64,000 nt of DNA, taken from Tricholoma matsutake. Its lineage: Eukaryota > Basidiomycota > Agaricomycetes > Agaricales > Tricholomataceae. The stretch lies in assembly GCA_026075535.2 (NCBI GenBank), contig AP026549.1:1798001-1862000 (forward strand), read 5' to 3'. How positions within the stretch are numbered: the stretch's first letter is position 1; each line of letters opens with the position of its first letter. Under the pieces are notes generated by a model. The model saw nothing but the letters and a program-made list of their open reading frames with translations, did not search any database and was not told the origin of the DNA. The position numbers were made by a program, and so were the translations under genes. This document shows positions 33,074 through 44,936 of the stretch, piece by piece.

Positions 33074-34789
33074 AGCATTGTATGTTCATTGGGTGGTTTG
33101 GCATGCTAGTGATCTCAATTGTCCATGTTGGTATCATTCTGGTGAGTATTGGTTCAGTTTTCCTCCTGCAGAGTTCACTCTGGAACTCTGCTGACTCCGT
33201 CCTGTTCCTCTGCCATGGCTATCATTACTGGAGGCGTGAGAGTAGGATCATTGCATTTTGATGTGTTCAGGTCTTGATTGATTTTTTGGTGTACAAGTTG
33301 TTGTGTTGATGGTAAGAGAAGACAAATTTAGTTGAAAAATGTTTTATGTGTTTGAGTTGGGTTATGTAATTTCCCACAGTCCGGGTATTTTCATGACTGG
33401 TCATTTTGAGTGTCTGGCTAATTGGGATGGCCATTGAACACCTTGAAGTTCAAGGTACTGGTCCAGCGCTTCAAGTTCCTTGCATGAGCTTAATGGCTCC
33501 CAGGTGGTGTCACCCAATGACCATCAAACCTCAAATTCAAGGTCCTTTTCTCCAGTCCATCAGTGTCCAATTAGATCTTCCACAAACCATTCCTGGTCAT
33601 CTGGTGTCCCAAAGTCATATGGTTCTGGATGAACTCTGTTTGGGAACATGGCATCATTGTTTGCATGATATGGCCATAATAGTGATACATGGAAAGATGG
33701 AATGATCCATTGAGCCTGCAGTGCCATAGGTAATTCCAATACATATGTAGATGTATCAAGTTTTGCCTCGAGGATCTTATATGGTCCAATAAACTTTGGG
33801 CATAGTTTACATGCTTGTCCTGACAGCAGGTTGAGGTTTTTTGTGGATAAGAATACTAAGTCTCCTTTAATAATCTCCAGCTCATTTGCTCATTTGTTAT
33901 TTGTGTGGTAAGTTTGGAATACCTGTGCTTCAATGATGGCATTGTGTGCATTGGCTAGATTCTGGAGAGCTTGTCTTGCGAATTCCCTTATCCCTTTAGG
34001 TATGGCATCACCTGATCGTATCTCATGAATTATGGATGGCATGTATCCATTGTTCAATTCAAATGGGGCATATTTGGTAGTTCCCAATATGCTGGCATTA
34101 ATTGCAAATTCCATGAGGTCAATCCTGTTGATCCAGTCCTTCTGATTGTCATAGGGACTACCATGGATGCATCCAGATAAATATCCATGGATGGTGGATA
34201 AATTCTTGTGGATATGGATGATATCCATGGATTATCCACATCATCCACAAAACTGATAAGTGAACTTTTTGCCAAAAGGTTGTTGTAATATGCACTGTTG
34301 ATGTGTAACTACTAGTATACAACTAATAGTTATGTGTTTGAAGTACCTGTCACTGAGGAAAAGGCAAATTTAGTGTTTCAATGCATTTTTGGATATTACC
34401 AAGAGAAATTGAATGTCACTGATCAATTGGGCATGTAAAATCATGAAAATATTTGAGTAGGTGCTTACAAGACTTGTGTATTGGACTATATAATTTATTG
34501 TTGGAATTTATTTATTTATTCCTTGAAAATAGCCTAAAGATCATTTTATATAGAGTTACACCAATGTGATATAGTATTTTGAGATTTTCTTATCAAATAT
34601 TGCACAAAATTAAGAATTTATTTCTCTCTCTTTAAACACCCTTACTGGTATAATATGCACAAAAGTTTTCAAAAAATTTTAAGTATATAAAAGACAAATG
34701 AATATTGCATATACAAAAGCATGAGAGCTGGTCATCAGAAATGCAAAAAAACAAATACCATGGCAACTGTTACAAATTCAATATCACAA

Positions 34790-35215
34790 AAAAAATCTGG
34801 CTTCTTTATCTGAGTATTTTAGCTCAAAATCCTGGTTAGAATGGTATACAACATCACTATATTCCATTTATGGTAAGTCACATGACTCTCTCATTTTTTG
34901 AACTCAGCTCAAAAAACTGATCAGAATGGTATATAACATCACTATATTCCATTTATGGTCAGTCACATGACTCTCCCAATGTCATTTTTGAACTCTCCTC
35001 AACAAACTGATCAGAATGGTATATATAACATCACTATATTCTATTTATGGTAAGTCACATGACTCTTCTGATGTCATTTTTGAACTCAGCTCAAAAAATT
35101 GATCAGAATGGTATATAACATCACTATATTCCATATATGGATGGTTCCATCACTATGTACATGTCATTTTGAAACTCAGCTCAAAAAACCAGTTAGAATG
35201 ATGTATAACATCACT
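34790..35215 (+). repeat. Tandem repeat, about 88-bp unit, five copies
   Basis: Each unit has GATCAGAATGGTATATAACA, TCACTATATTCCATTTATGG, then GTCACATGACTCTC and TTTTTGAACTCAGCTC. The last unit is the most diverged. It lies in the hAT-like element and is not coding. Confidence 0.85.
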
Positions 35216-35224
35216 ATAGATTTT

Positions 35225-35380
35225 TGACTCCCACGGTTAGTAAAGTCAGCAATTTTTGTAATGGTTGCTGAAAATTACTGACCATGGGGAAAACAGACAT
35301 GGAAAAATGGTCACACTGAATTTTTCATTGATTCCGGTTTTGAAGAATGAGTCTTAACTCTGTTAAGGACTTGTAAACCT
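35225..35380. repeat. Dispersed ~155-bp module, copy 2
   Basis: Homologous to 10735-10885 in the same orientation, with paired CpG differences in its inverted arms. Confidence 0.65.
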
Positions 35381-36958
35381 ACCAAAAAAAGTGAAGGAAA
35401 AAGGGCCAGGAATGAGTGGAATAGCATGAGGGGATGATGAGTGCAACACTAGCTGAGGCTGTGGTGCATGTTGATCAACTGTGGGAGATGGTGATTGGGT
35501 GGTGATTGGCATGAGAACTGGTGGTAGGGTTTTGATGCAATCAAGTCTAGGAATAGTGAGGCAGACACAGGATGCCACACTATTCATAGGCTTGTATTGT
35601 GGGAAGGTCAGGTGCTGGTGGTGGTTGCATGCAGATCCCTAGTGGCGATATCGATCATCAGTGGTGTGGCAACAGTTGTGTTGACTGCCAACACACCATG
35701 TGAAGGGTCTCAGTAATCAACAGGTCAGCAATTCTAATACCATAGTAACTGTGCAGAATCCGTGACCTGAACACCACAGATTTTACTGTATCTGTACCCA
35801 TGTCATTCCTTACCAAGATTATATTACTCATTTATTTAAATTTAATAGTAACCATCCATTCATCCATGGATATCACCCATGCAATATCTATATCCATATC
35901 CATCCATCTATATATCGTATTCACAGATGGTCATCCAGATGATGGCCATCCATGGTAGTCCCTAGATTGTCACGAACGATTGTACAAAATATTTGTCTGA
36001 CATTACGATTGGCGCGTTCAGTCTGGCCATCCATTTGTGGGTGATACAATGTAGACATCAGTAATTTTGTTCTCAACACTTTGTGGAGTTCATGCCACCA
36101 CTTCGAAGTGAATGTCGCATCCCTATTGCTTACAATTGAACTTGGGAGTCCATGTAGGCATACAATCTCTCATCAATATATCCATGGTAATTCAGACGCC
36201 TTCATCTTGGTATGAACTGGGACAAGATGGACCATGCTAGTCATTCAGCATATAATAACCCAAAGGTAATTAATGCCTTTCACCTCTGGAAATGGGCCTA
36301 TAAAATCCATTCCAATGGAATCCCATGGTTTAATTGGAACTGGTAAGGGATGGAGTTTCCCAAAAGGTTTTGCATTACATCCTTTTGCTTGTTGACACAC
36401 TTCACAAGTCCAGCAGAATTCATGAGTATCCTTACTCATAAGGGGCCACCAATACCATTGCCTAATGTACTCATTCATTTGTTGGTCCCCGAAATGCCTG
36501 ATGGTGGCATGGGCTTGGTCCAATACTTGCATTATGGTATTCTGATTATGAGGTATGCAGATGACCTCAGTGAGATGTTGGTTTTTTCGCCAGATAAGGT
36601 CATCCTTGATGATAAACTCGGCATGCTCATCAGGGTTGTCCAAGATAAGTGCAAATAACGTATCATCTTTGTATCCAGCTTGAATTCGTTTGATAAACTC
36701 TTCATTTCCCCAGGTTGTTGGTTTAGCATTCGACGTCCGTTTGAATAGTGAATCAGCCAGTGTAAGGTCATCTTCATCAGTTGGTGACACCGACTTGTTA
36801 GGTACCTTCTTGGATATGGATGGCACCTCTGTGATGTTGGATGCCTTATCAGTGATGCGCTGGTTTGCTTCGGCCATTATTTTAGCTTCTAAATCTTGTG
36901 TTTCTTGTTGTTCTTGTAGGTGCTTGCTACAACGAATCTCTGCACTATGAATGGCTCA

Positions 36959-38893
36959 TAATTTGATTATTTTTGATGTAACTTCTTGGTAGTGTTGTGC
37001 CGGTAGGTCATCCCCAGTGGGGTCAATCCAAGTATCGGCTTGTACATATTCATAAGGTTGATGGCTATTGGTTAAGGTATCACTCTCGTAATACCATATT
37101 AAGTTCACCTTTAATATAGGTCGAATCGAGAAAGATAATCTGTCCATCTCCATTGCTGACTTGAAAGATTCATTTGAGTTTGGAAGAATTCAAGTGCCTT
37201 GTGGTCCATGATAATGTGTATCTGATACCCCACTAGTTTATCTTCCCATTTCAGTAATGCTTCAAGAATAGCAAGAGTTTCCAACTCATGCATGGCATAA
37301 TTGTGTTGAGCAGTGGTAAATTTCTTCGACATAAATCCAGTGGGATGACAATTCTGCCATGTAGGTCCCTGGCCATACATTGCTCCTATGCCTGATTTTG
37401 ATGCATCACATATAAGCCATATGGGTTCATCTCGATGTTTTGGGTTGATAGGTGCAATGACTGGTGTCTTGCAACATATGTGTTTGATCATATCGAGGCA
37501 CCATTGGTGGATTGGTCACCAATGGAAGGGTGTTCCATTTTGTGTCATAGCCAGTAGAGGTCCGGTATATGATGTGATGTCTGGAAGGAAGGTGGCTAAG
37601 TAATTTACCAAACCTACAAAACTCTGGATGTCATTATAATTTTGTGGAGTGTGCCACTCTCTAATGTGAGACAATTTGTCAGTATCTGCGTGTATGCCAT
37701 TCTTGTCGATTATGTGTCTGAGGCAATCGATCTGTTTGGCATACAGTTTGCACTTTTACCACTTGAGATATAGTTGATTTGATTTAAGACATTCGAAGAC
37801 TATGTGAAGGTGAGCTTTGTGTTCTTTGGGTGTTTTTGAATATATGAATATGTCATCCAAGTAAACGTGCAAGAATTTACCAATGACATCTCTGAATATG
37901 GATGTCATAAGTTGTTGGAATGTTGCTGGTGCATTACAGTTGCCTTGTTGCTAGGGCATGGCATGGGTAACCCTTGGGTATATTTTCTTATACCCATCAT
38001 ACCCATACCCATGAACACCATACCTGCATGGGTAGGGGTATGGTGTTACCATGGGTTTTTGCAGGTTACCCATGGTTATTTGCAGGTATTGATATTTTTC
38101 ATTATATTTGATAGGACATTGCTGAAAAAGATGTTGCATCTTCTTGTGGGGGGTAAACCCATGAGTCATGTCACCCTGACTTGCGGGTTTTACTGCGATA
38201 TGTCATCAAAAAGTACCCCTGCATTTTTTACTGTTATTTTTCATGATATTTGATTGAAATTTGCTGAAAAAGATGTTTGCATCTCATCACAGGGTTTTTC
38301 CTGTGATATGTCATTAAAAAGTCGAAATATCAACACAGATGATCACTCACCTGACCAAAATCCAGGTACCAGCATACCCGCACATACCTGTAACACCATG
38401 GAAAAGGGTACAGTGTTGCCCGGGTATGGCAATCCCATACCCATACCCATACCCATGCATACCCATGACCGGAAACACATGGTGTTACCTGGATGTTGCT
38501 GATGTAGGTTCCTGCAATCATAGCAAATGGAGTCTTTCCTACATTCTCTTTTCATACTCGGACTTGTTTGTATGTGTTGGATAAGTCAACTTTTGAACAA
38601 ATCCTGGCCCAGGCCACATCTTCTCGAATAATGTCCTGGTCTGGTAAAGGGGTAACATCTTTTATAGTGTTGTCATTGTGTTGTTGAGCATCCACCATGG
38701 TTCATAAATTCCCATCTTTCTTGCTCAGGCATAACATTGGTGCTGCTTGGCTCATGGATTGTGGTTCCCACCATCCTGCATTCACATATCTATTGATCTT
38801 CTCATGGAATTGGTCGCGTAGAGAATGCGGTACTCTCGGTAAGTGGTAGTGGTATTGTTTATTGTCATCAATAGGGTGAATCTCATGATTCAC
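36959..38893 (-). pseudogene. Gyp4 reverse transcriptase and RNase H
   Basis: Reading leftward from 38893: HYHLPRVPHSLRDQFHEKIN, AAPMLCLSKKDGNL, then SKVDLSNTYKQVRV, stop, KENVGKTPFAMIAGTYISN. The MITE-like insertion (37955-38497) follows, after which the frame resumes with QQGNCNAPATFQQLMTSIFR and the catalytic VYLDDIFIYS. RNase H (37111-37491) has LICDASKSGIGAMYGQGPTW, MHELETLAILEAL and MDHKALEFFQTQ. Stops at Arg positions again read TGA. The tail to 36959 is the tether toward integrase. Confidence 0.85.
37955..38497. mobile_element. MITE-like insertion rich in ACCCAT repeats
   Basis: Interrupts Gyp4 RT between TYISN and QQGNC. Left end TAGGGCATGGCATGGGTAAC; right end, reversed, CAGGTAACACCATG, so the termini are imperfect inverted repeats. 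The interior holds palindromic runs of ATACCCAT/ATGGGTAT and a duplicated block with GATATGTCAT..AAAAAGT. The flanking TTGTTGCT/ATGTTGCT is a near-match 8-bp duplication, but the exact target cannot be rebuilt cleanly. Confidence 0.55.
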
Positions 38894-38937
38894 CTCTCTC
38901 CATGGTGGTAATTGATCTCAGGTTCCCCCTAGAATAT

Positions 38938-39832
38938 CTATGAATTCATCATGCCATTGTTGTCGCAATCATAGGTAGTCTTCTTCAGTAAGTCCCAACT
39001 CTCTGGACTTGCCTTTCTGCTTACGATGTTTGAATTCCTTGTGTCATCCTTCATATGGGTCTGGTGGTTTCTTAGGTTTGTGGAACCTAGCGCAAAGTGT
39101 CTTGAAGTCCTTTCCGAGTCAGTCTTCTGAGGTTGTAGTTGTATCGAGTTTTGTTTTCTAACGCGATCCAGTAGGCTGGGTTGCTGGTCCATAAACTCTG
39201 AGGGTTCAGATATTTCATCACTGAGTGCATCTTGATACTGTTCCCCCTTTGGTCTTGTATGATTTCCTTCATATACTCTCATGGATGCTACCACAGCATT
39301 CCATTCGTCGGGCATTCTGGGGTCATGTGGCCAGTCATATTGTGGTCGTAATACTGGTCTGTCCCAGAATGAACAAGTACTTTGACTCGTTGTCGCCTTA
39401 TCTTGTTCCTTGAGGATCCTCTCCTCTTCATTCGTAATCATGTCTTGTACTTTTACCTTAGATGATATCAGTTGACACTGTTTTATGTTGATTTCATTAT
39501 GGTTCTTTCTAATTTTCAAATATTTTGGTGCCAATTCTTCCCCCTGCTGAAGAGTATTAAACTCTTCCTCATTCATAAGGAGTGCATGTACTCCTTTGGG
39601 TAATGTTCTTTCATTTATTCTGTTATCATTGTCCAGTATTTCTTCCAATGTTGGTTTTCCACCATGTAGTCAATTCTTCCATTTATCGATGCTGTGATAT
39701 CAGCGTAGATGTCCATTGCTGTTATCCGGCAAAACCTTCACAGCAGGCATTGGTGTACTGTTAACAATGACTTGTTTGTTTTCAAAATCCAATATGACTT
39801 TATTCCTGTGCATCAATGGGGTCCCAATTATC
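38938..39832 (-). pseudogene. Gyp4 protease-RT linker
   Basis: The 236-codon open stretch 39648-38938 (KGVHALLMNEEEFNTLQQGE, SFWDRPVLRPQYDWPHDPRM) plus degenerate sequence up to the T-C insertion at 39833. It joins the protease fragment at 41609-41993 to the RT. No catalytic motif is recognised in this part. Confidence 0.6.
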
Positions 39833-40167
39833 GAGGTCTTTACTGTGCCCCACATATTCCGAGCCAGTCTGCATGGAATTTGGTGGACTCCGCACAGACT
39901 AGCTCGGACTCCACACAGACTAGCTCAGACTGGACCCACTCATTTGGCTCAAATGTCCTGTATATTGCTCAGACTCCTAGAGAGTCCGCACGGACTTTTG
40001 TGGAGTCCGAGCTATTTTTGGACTTTTACTCGGAGTGTGCATGGACTTTGTCTGAGCAACATCAATTTACTCGGACTCAGACAGACTCGGACAGATACAT
40101 GTCCGAGTCGAGTCCAAGTCGAGTCCATGGATGCACAACAGAGGCTTAGCTGACTACAGAAAAATTA

Positions 40168-40243
40168 TGTGTTAAAGTGGATTTGAACCCCAAGCCTTGT
40201 TGCCAAGCATAAATAGCACAGTTAACCACTACACCACAGAGCC
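40168..40243 (-). ncRNA. tRNA-like Pol III unit of T-C, leftward
   Basis: Minus strand: A box TGGTGTAGTGG (40227-40237) and B box GGTTCAAATCC (40179-40189), followed by T5 (40160-40164 on plus). The best tRNA likeness of the six units. Confidence 0.75.
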
Positions 40244-40497
40244 ATTATCAGTAAGTGCAAACAATTGCATTATCTAACTGTATTTAAATCACGTGACTCA
40301 CATGCAAGTTCAAGACGTGTCAACAATCATTGTTGATGTTGATCACCACCATCACTCTCGACGCCTGCCTCCCACCTCCCTCTACCACCACCACTGCCCA
40401 GTCAGCCCCCGCCTCCGACGCCTCTTGCACCATCAGCAACAAACAGCAAACTAGCCGAGCCGATGCAACAGGACCCAATGAGCCGAGCTGACACAAT

Positions 40498-40596
40498 GGG
40501 CCCAAATGATGATTATCATCGTTTGGGCCCCTAGTAAGTGTTTTTTTTTTGCTTTTTGTTTTATCAATCAGCTAATTGTATTTTATTGCTTTTTAG
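40498..40596 (+). other. Hairpin plus GT-AG intron of T-C
   Basis: Hairpin 40498-40530: arms GGGCCCAAATGATGAT / ATCATCGTTTGGGCCC with one G-U pair, then CTA and donor GTAAGTG at 40534, T10 tract, CTAAT branch-like site and TTTAG acceptor at 40596. Confidence 0.65.
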
Positions 40597-40879
40597 GTTG
40601 TATGCTACTGGGCACGACCTGCCACGACAAAAAACGCGCAACCCACACCCATGCCCACCCAATCCCCTCCTCCCCATTCAAACGGGATGTGAGGCTGTCA
40701 ACACGGGCTAGGAGGGTGCTCAGGGATGCCAGGAGACCGCAGAAGGGGGATACCTGCCTAGTAAGCACCCACCAACCTCCATAATCATGCCACATCGCAC
40801 TGACGCACCCAAACCCCCCAAAAAAAATACAGAAACCCAAACGGGGGACAATGGCAATGAACGATGACAAGCCACCCAC

Positions 40880-41070
40880 CCCCAGCCTCACGAGCAACTG
40901 CTCATGGGGTGGAACGTGGGTGGAACAACACCCAGACACAGGAAAAGGAGATGACAGTGCACCCACCCCCAGCCTCACAAGCAACTGCTTGTGGGGTGGA
41001 TCGTGGGTGGAACGACAGTGACAACAAGCCACCCACCTCCATCCTCGTGAGCAACTGCTCATGGGGTCGT
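40880..41070. repeat. Three HEQLL palindromes in T-C
   Basis: CACGAGCAACTGCTCATGG, CACAAGCAACTGCTTGTGG and CGTGAGCAACTGCTCATGG recur at about 80-bp spacing, each with CCACCC before and GGGTGG after. A further hairpin CCCTCCCCC..GGGGGGAG lies at about 41106-41129. Confidence 0.75.
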
Positions 41071-41327
41071 GGGGTGGGTTTTTTTTTTTCTTCTTTTTCT
41101 TTTAGCCCTCCCCCACATTTTGGGGGGAGTTTTTTTTTTTTTAAATCTATAGTTTGCAATGTAGTTATTATTAGTTTTTTTTGTATTTCTTTGATTGTAT
41201 TGTATACTTCCTCGTGTTAGATGCGAGGGATGCAGTTAATAAAGTTTATTTGTTCAATTTTTGAAAGATAAATACTTGAGTTTGAGTTTGAGTGTCATAA
41301 ATAAACTATGTATTACTAACAAATAAT

Positions 41328-41412
41328 TCTCCTGTGGCTCAACTGGTTGATCACATGTGTTTGGTTTGTTGTGTGATGACTTGGAGGTCTTGGGTTCAAT
41401 CCTTGCTCTGCA
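41328..41412 (+). ncRNA. tRNA-like Pol III unit of T-C, rightward
   Basis: A box TGGCTCAACTGG (41335-41346), B box GGTTCAATCC (41393-41402), TTTT at 41421-41424. Confidence 0.7.
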
Positions 41413-41608
41413 CACCTATATTTTGTAGGCACATCATGACTTTCATAAAGTCTGAAAAGCTTGGAACTCATAAGATATCAAATTGACCCAGATTCTGCAT
41501 ACAGACTAGCTCGGACTCCACACAGTCCATGCAGAGTAGCTCGGACTCCACACAGTCCATGCAGAGTCCGCTAGGACATGTGGGGCACTGTAAATTACTG
41601 CAATTATC

Positions 41609-41993
41609 ATGTCATAATGATCGAAGTTTGCAATGTCTGCATAAGTATCATTACTTATGCCCGGTGCTTCTAGCCTGATGTCTGCACCATAGTTCATGGT
41701 TGCCCAGCTTCCCACTGTTCCTAACTGTAACAAATGTGGATTTGTTAGGGGAAGACCCAGATGTCAGCCACCTGAGTGAAAGCGGGGGTAAGACCCATTG
41801 TGGTGCTCCCGGAATCCCACAGTGTCCACACCTTGCAACCACCAATGGATACGAAAGTGGCTAGGCACTCTTTTTCTTCCAGTGGATGTTCTGGTTGAGG
41901 CTTGGCTGTTTTATCCATGCGTAGGTGTACCTTCCAGAAACAGGCTTTGTCTGTATCTTTTGCTAATCCCTTTCCCTGGGTCTTGGTTGTCAA
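41609..41993 (-). pseudogene. Gyp4 aspartic protease fragment
   Basis: ECLATFVSIGGCKVWTLWDS followed by GSTTMGLTPAFTQVADI: the catalytic D-S-G is intact. The domain is cut by the T-C insertion at its C-terminal side. Confidence 0.75.
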
Positions 41994-42082
41994 TACTCAA
42001 TCTGTTTCCCCGATGGCATACATATGTTCAGTATCCGACACACAGTCATACCAGTTATTGTTGTCATAAGCGCTGATCTCGA

Positions 42083-44840
42083 TCATCTCATCTTTGTTGC
42101 TCTGATAATCTTGGGATCTGGTGGATTGTCGAAGGCTGTGTTCTGAGGTCTGGTCCTCCTGCACATTATCTCGTCATCTCCATCCTTGACCATGGCGGTA
42201 TGAGCTGCTTGAACATGTAATTTATCCTGTTTCAGTTTCTTACAATCTCTTGTGTAGTGTCCTGGTTTGTCACAGTTGAAGCAAAGCACGTCTTCTCCAG
42301 CAGGTATGGTGGCGAGTCTGTCCTCATCCTGATACACCTGGGGTTTATCTTGATATGTCTTAGGTGTGTTGGTTATTGTGAACTCAGGGCTTGAAGTTTG
42401 GTCAATTATTGCTTGAGCAGTTATTTATGAAGGTTCTAGTCTTCAATCCGCTATTGTCCTGGTTTGGTTTCAGTCTCTTCACAAATGTTACTCCAGCTCT
42501 CCATGCTTTGTCCTCATGTTGACTCTGAGTTTTTGGTGTTTCTGTAGTACATGTAGTACTTGTCAAATGTCGATTGTAGTGTTCCATGGTTTTCATAGCC
42601 ACTTCCAGTGCTTTTCCTTCAGATATGAAGTCTTTGACAGTGTTTGCCTCCAGTGTAAGACTATTCTCCAGCATCTTTGTGTGCATTTCCCTGGGTAGGC
42701 CACACAGGAAGGTGTCCATGATGTTGTATGCATCTGGGTATACAGACATATTCTGAGTGTGATCTATGAGGGTGTCATAATATCCTTGGATGCCCAGTTT
42801 GTCTGAATAGTGTGTGGCAGTGTATGCCTTGCGGGCATCTTGCATAGTGGTCAGGTGTGTAAAATGATCATAAAGGCCAATGATTATGTCCTCGAATGTC
42901 CAATGCAACTGGAATCGGTTTACATGGATAACATTTTGTGAATACCATTTCTTTGCCTCACCATCCAGGAATTCAGGTATGCACAGCATACATTCTTGAT
43001 CCCTGTCATCTCCTCCATATTGAATGGCTTGAAGCATTACAACTACATTGATGAGCCAATTCTCCAAGTCTGAGAACTTGGGCAATCCATGGTATTGTCC
43101 TACAGAACTAGTATCAGCTCTGCAAACCTTCATCCCTTCAGGGATCTTGAGGTTAACAGTAAGATGTTCTCTGCATAATTGTAGCAACCGATCATGCATT
43201 TGTGTGTGGTGGTGTTTGGATGTCATGCATATGCCAGGTGTATGTAACCTGGCCCAATCTGCAGGTGGCATGGAGTAACCCCTATGTAAAGGACATCAAT
43301 TGTTTAGTCGATCGGGGTCATCCCCTCCAGAGTCAAAACCTCCTCCACCATTGGGAGGTTCACCATCACCACCTCTGCTGCCTCCTCCATTCCCAGTTGT
43401 ACCATAGGGATTATGGTGTTGGGATGAGTTGTGTGGGATAAATGGTGGGTCTGGGGGTCACCTTTGATCCCAATTAGGTCAGTCATCTGTCCCATCATTG
43501 TCACCATTATAATTGCTAGGTGGTTGAGTCAGTCTGGTTATCTGTGTGTAGCGGGGGTCTAACATATCGATATGACAATGCCTTTTGAACATTATTCCTT
43601 GATCATTGTATAATGAATCCCCAGTTAACTCGAGGTCCTTGTTTCTAAGGCATTGGTATGCAATTTGATCCTTGATAGTACTTGCCATAGGAATTTGTGC
43701 CCTACAAGGTACTTGAATTGTTGGTCCAGATGTTTCAGAGGTTTCCCACATGGTGGGTCGAGTAGAGTCCATGTCCTCAGTTGGTGCTGGCTGGTGAAAG
43801 GTCATTGGGGAGGGTGTCTTTTCGAATGTAACATGATGATGTCGGGTAGCCACATCACAATGGTGATGGTAGCTGTCATTCAATTCCCCAACTTGCTGAG
43901 GTGCATTGATACTAGCAGTTGCATTCTCGACAGCAGGGTCCATGTAAGGGTATTCTGGTTGTGTATCCCAGGGTACTTGAATATCCTCAGGTTTGCGATT
44001 AAGCTGGCATTGAGAGGTCTCAGCTCGTCATTCCATGTAGTCCTCCCAGTTTGTTGCAGATGGCATTGACATGATTGTGTCCATTTTCTTTGAGGCAATT
44101 TGTTTCGCTATAAGAGCCCTGAATATGTCAAGGTACATATTCTTGTATACTGTCGACGATAGGTCCACCTTCTTCCTTGCAAGGGTTAGGACCTCTACCA
44201 TTTGGTTGAGCACTACATGCCTGATCTTAATGCGTAGGTATTGATTTGTGAATGGGCATTCATCCCATATTAAACCTTCAGACCAGTTGAGTATGTCCAT
44301 GGGGTCTTCAACTTCTATTTCCCCATCTGATACTTCATTCTTGTCTGCGTCGAGGTGGGTTGTCTTGATAGTCGGTTGTAAGTGTTCAGGTATACAAGGT
44401 AAATGGGAGGTTGAAATTGTGCATTGTCATCCTGCTTGAGTTTCCAGAGTTTTGGGGACTTAATGCAAGGATGCGAATGCCGGCACCAGTGGAAATTGAG
44501 GATGCACATCTCTTAGGGGTTCTGAGGTGAAGGGGTTCAGCATACTGGATGCATGCCTGTCACTCACTCATTGTCCAGATCCCTGTGGCTTTGGTACTTG
44601 CATAGCGGGTCTGGTTGGCACTGGTATTGGTGATGTGGGTGTATGCATTGTTGGTTTCAATCTGGGTTTGGTTGCCTTTGCCTTTAGAGAGTCCACTCTG
44701 GGACTCTCATCTACCCTCAATCCTCCTACTATGGTCCATTCAGGTTGTCGAGGTGGTTTTTGAGGAGTAGAGGGTGGTTGTACCCTGTCAGCTTGTGTTG
44801 ATGTTTGTTGTATAGTGATCGTGGTCATCATTCTCATCAT
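42083..44840 (-). pseudogene. Gyp4 Gag and upstream acidic region
   Basis: Leftward from 44840: a low-complexity N-terminal part (Pro/Thr-rich), WEDYMEW-adjacent helical segment (44028-44300), a His-rich stretch, a Gly-rich linker (43300-43440) and the gag core at 43271-42402. The core contains VGQYHGLPKFSDLENWLINV, YGGDDRDQECML, FLDGEAKKWYSQNVIHVNRF, QLHWTFEDIIIGLYDHF and YPDAYNIMDTFLCGLPREMH. The CCHC knuckle C-F-N-C-x4-H-x4-C lies at about 42240-42285. Several frame changes and TGAs break it. The core is typical of mushroom Gypsy gag. Confidence 0.75.
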
Positions 44841-44936
44841 TGCGTCACTATGTTTGTTGTCTAAAGGGTTAATAAAATTCTGTTTGTTTATGTTGATAAG
44901 CTCATAGCTTCCAAATAGCTGTTAAGCTCAAAAAAA

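Larger units (their letters stand above)
34152..35964. mobile_element. hAT-like non-autonomous element (1.8 kb)
   Basis: Ends TAGGGACTACCATGGATG in inverted orientation (18 bp) and flanked by the 8-bp duplication GATTGTCA (34144-34151, 35965-35972). Excising it restores the integrase frame. TAGGG ends and 8-bp duplications are typical of hAT elements. No transposase is seen; it contains a tandem array, an AT-rich core and the dispersed module at 35225. Confidence 0.85.
33380..36877 (-). pseudogene. Gyp4 integrase and chromodomain, split by a hAT-like element
   Basis: The first part (36877 to about 35973) has the HHCC finger (HATIRHFGDQQMNEYIRQWY, C-W-T-C-E-V-C), the first catalytic Asp in SIGMDFIGPFPEVKG, then SSIVSNRDATFTSKWWHELH and MDGQTERANRNVRQIL. 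The second catalytic Asp is Asn: AGC-AAT where AGC-GAT would be expected, a CpG-to-CpA change. After the insertion, 34143-33890 continues QKDWINRIDLMEFAINASI. The tail (33380-33600) is a chromodomain (DLIGH, stop, WTGEKDLEFEV, stop, WSLGDTTWEP); both stops are TGA at Arg positions. Confidence 0.85.
39833..41600 (+). mobile_element. TIR element T-C, diverged relative of T-A and T-B
   Basis: Flanked by CAATTATC (39825-39832 and 41601-41608). Left end GAGGTCTTTACTGTGCCCC; right end, reversed, CAGTAATTTACAGTGCCCC. Subterminal zones are full of GACTCGGAC / AGTCCGAGC words. It carries two outward tRNA-like units, one hairpin-intron unit and three HEQLL palindromes. The interior differs from T-A, so the shared plan is conserved across subfamilies. 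Confidence 0.85.

Noticed and set aside
34790..35215. CRISPR array
   Set aside because: The 88-bp units are contiguous tandem copies without unique spacers, in a eukaryotic transposon.
37955..38497. Interstitial telomere repeat or CRISPR-like array from the ACCCAT runs
   Set aside because: The unit is irregular and palindromic, without spacers or a regular TTAGGG-type motif.
40168..41412. Genuine host tRNA genes in T-C
   Set aside because: A and B boxes fit, but no complete cloverleaf or clear anticodon could be drawn, and the units recur inside TIR elements; called tRNA-like instead.
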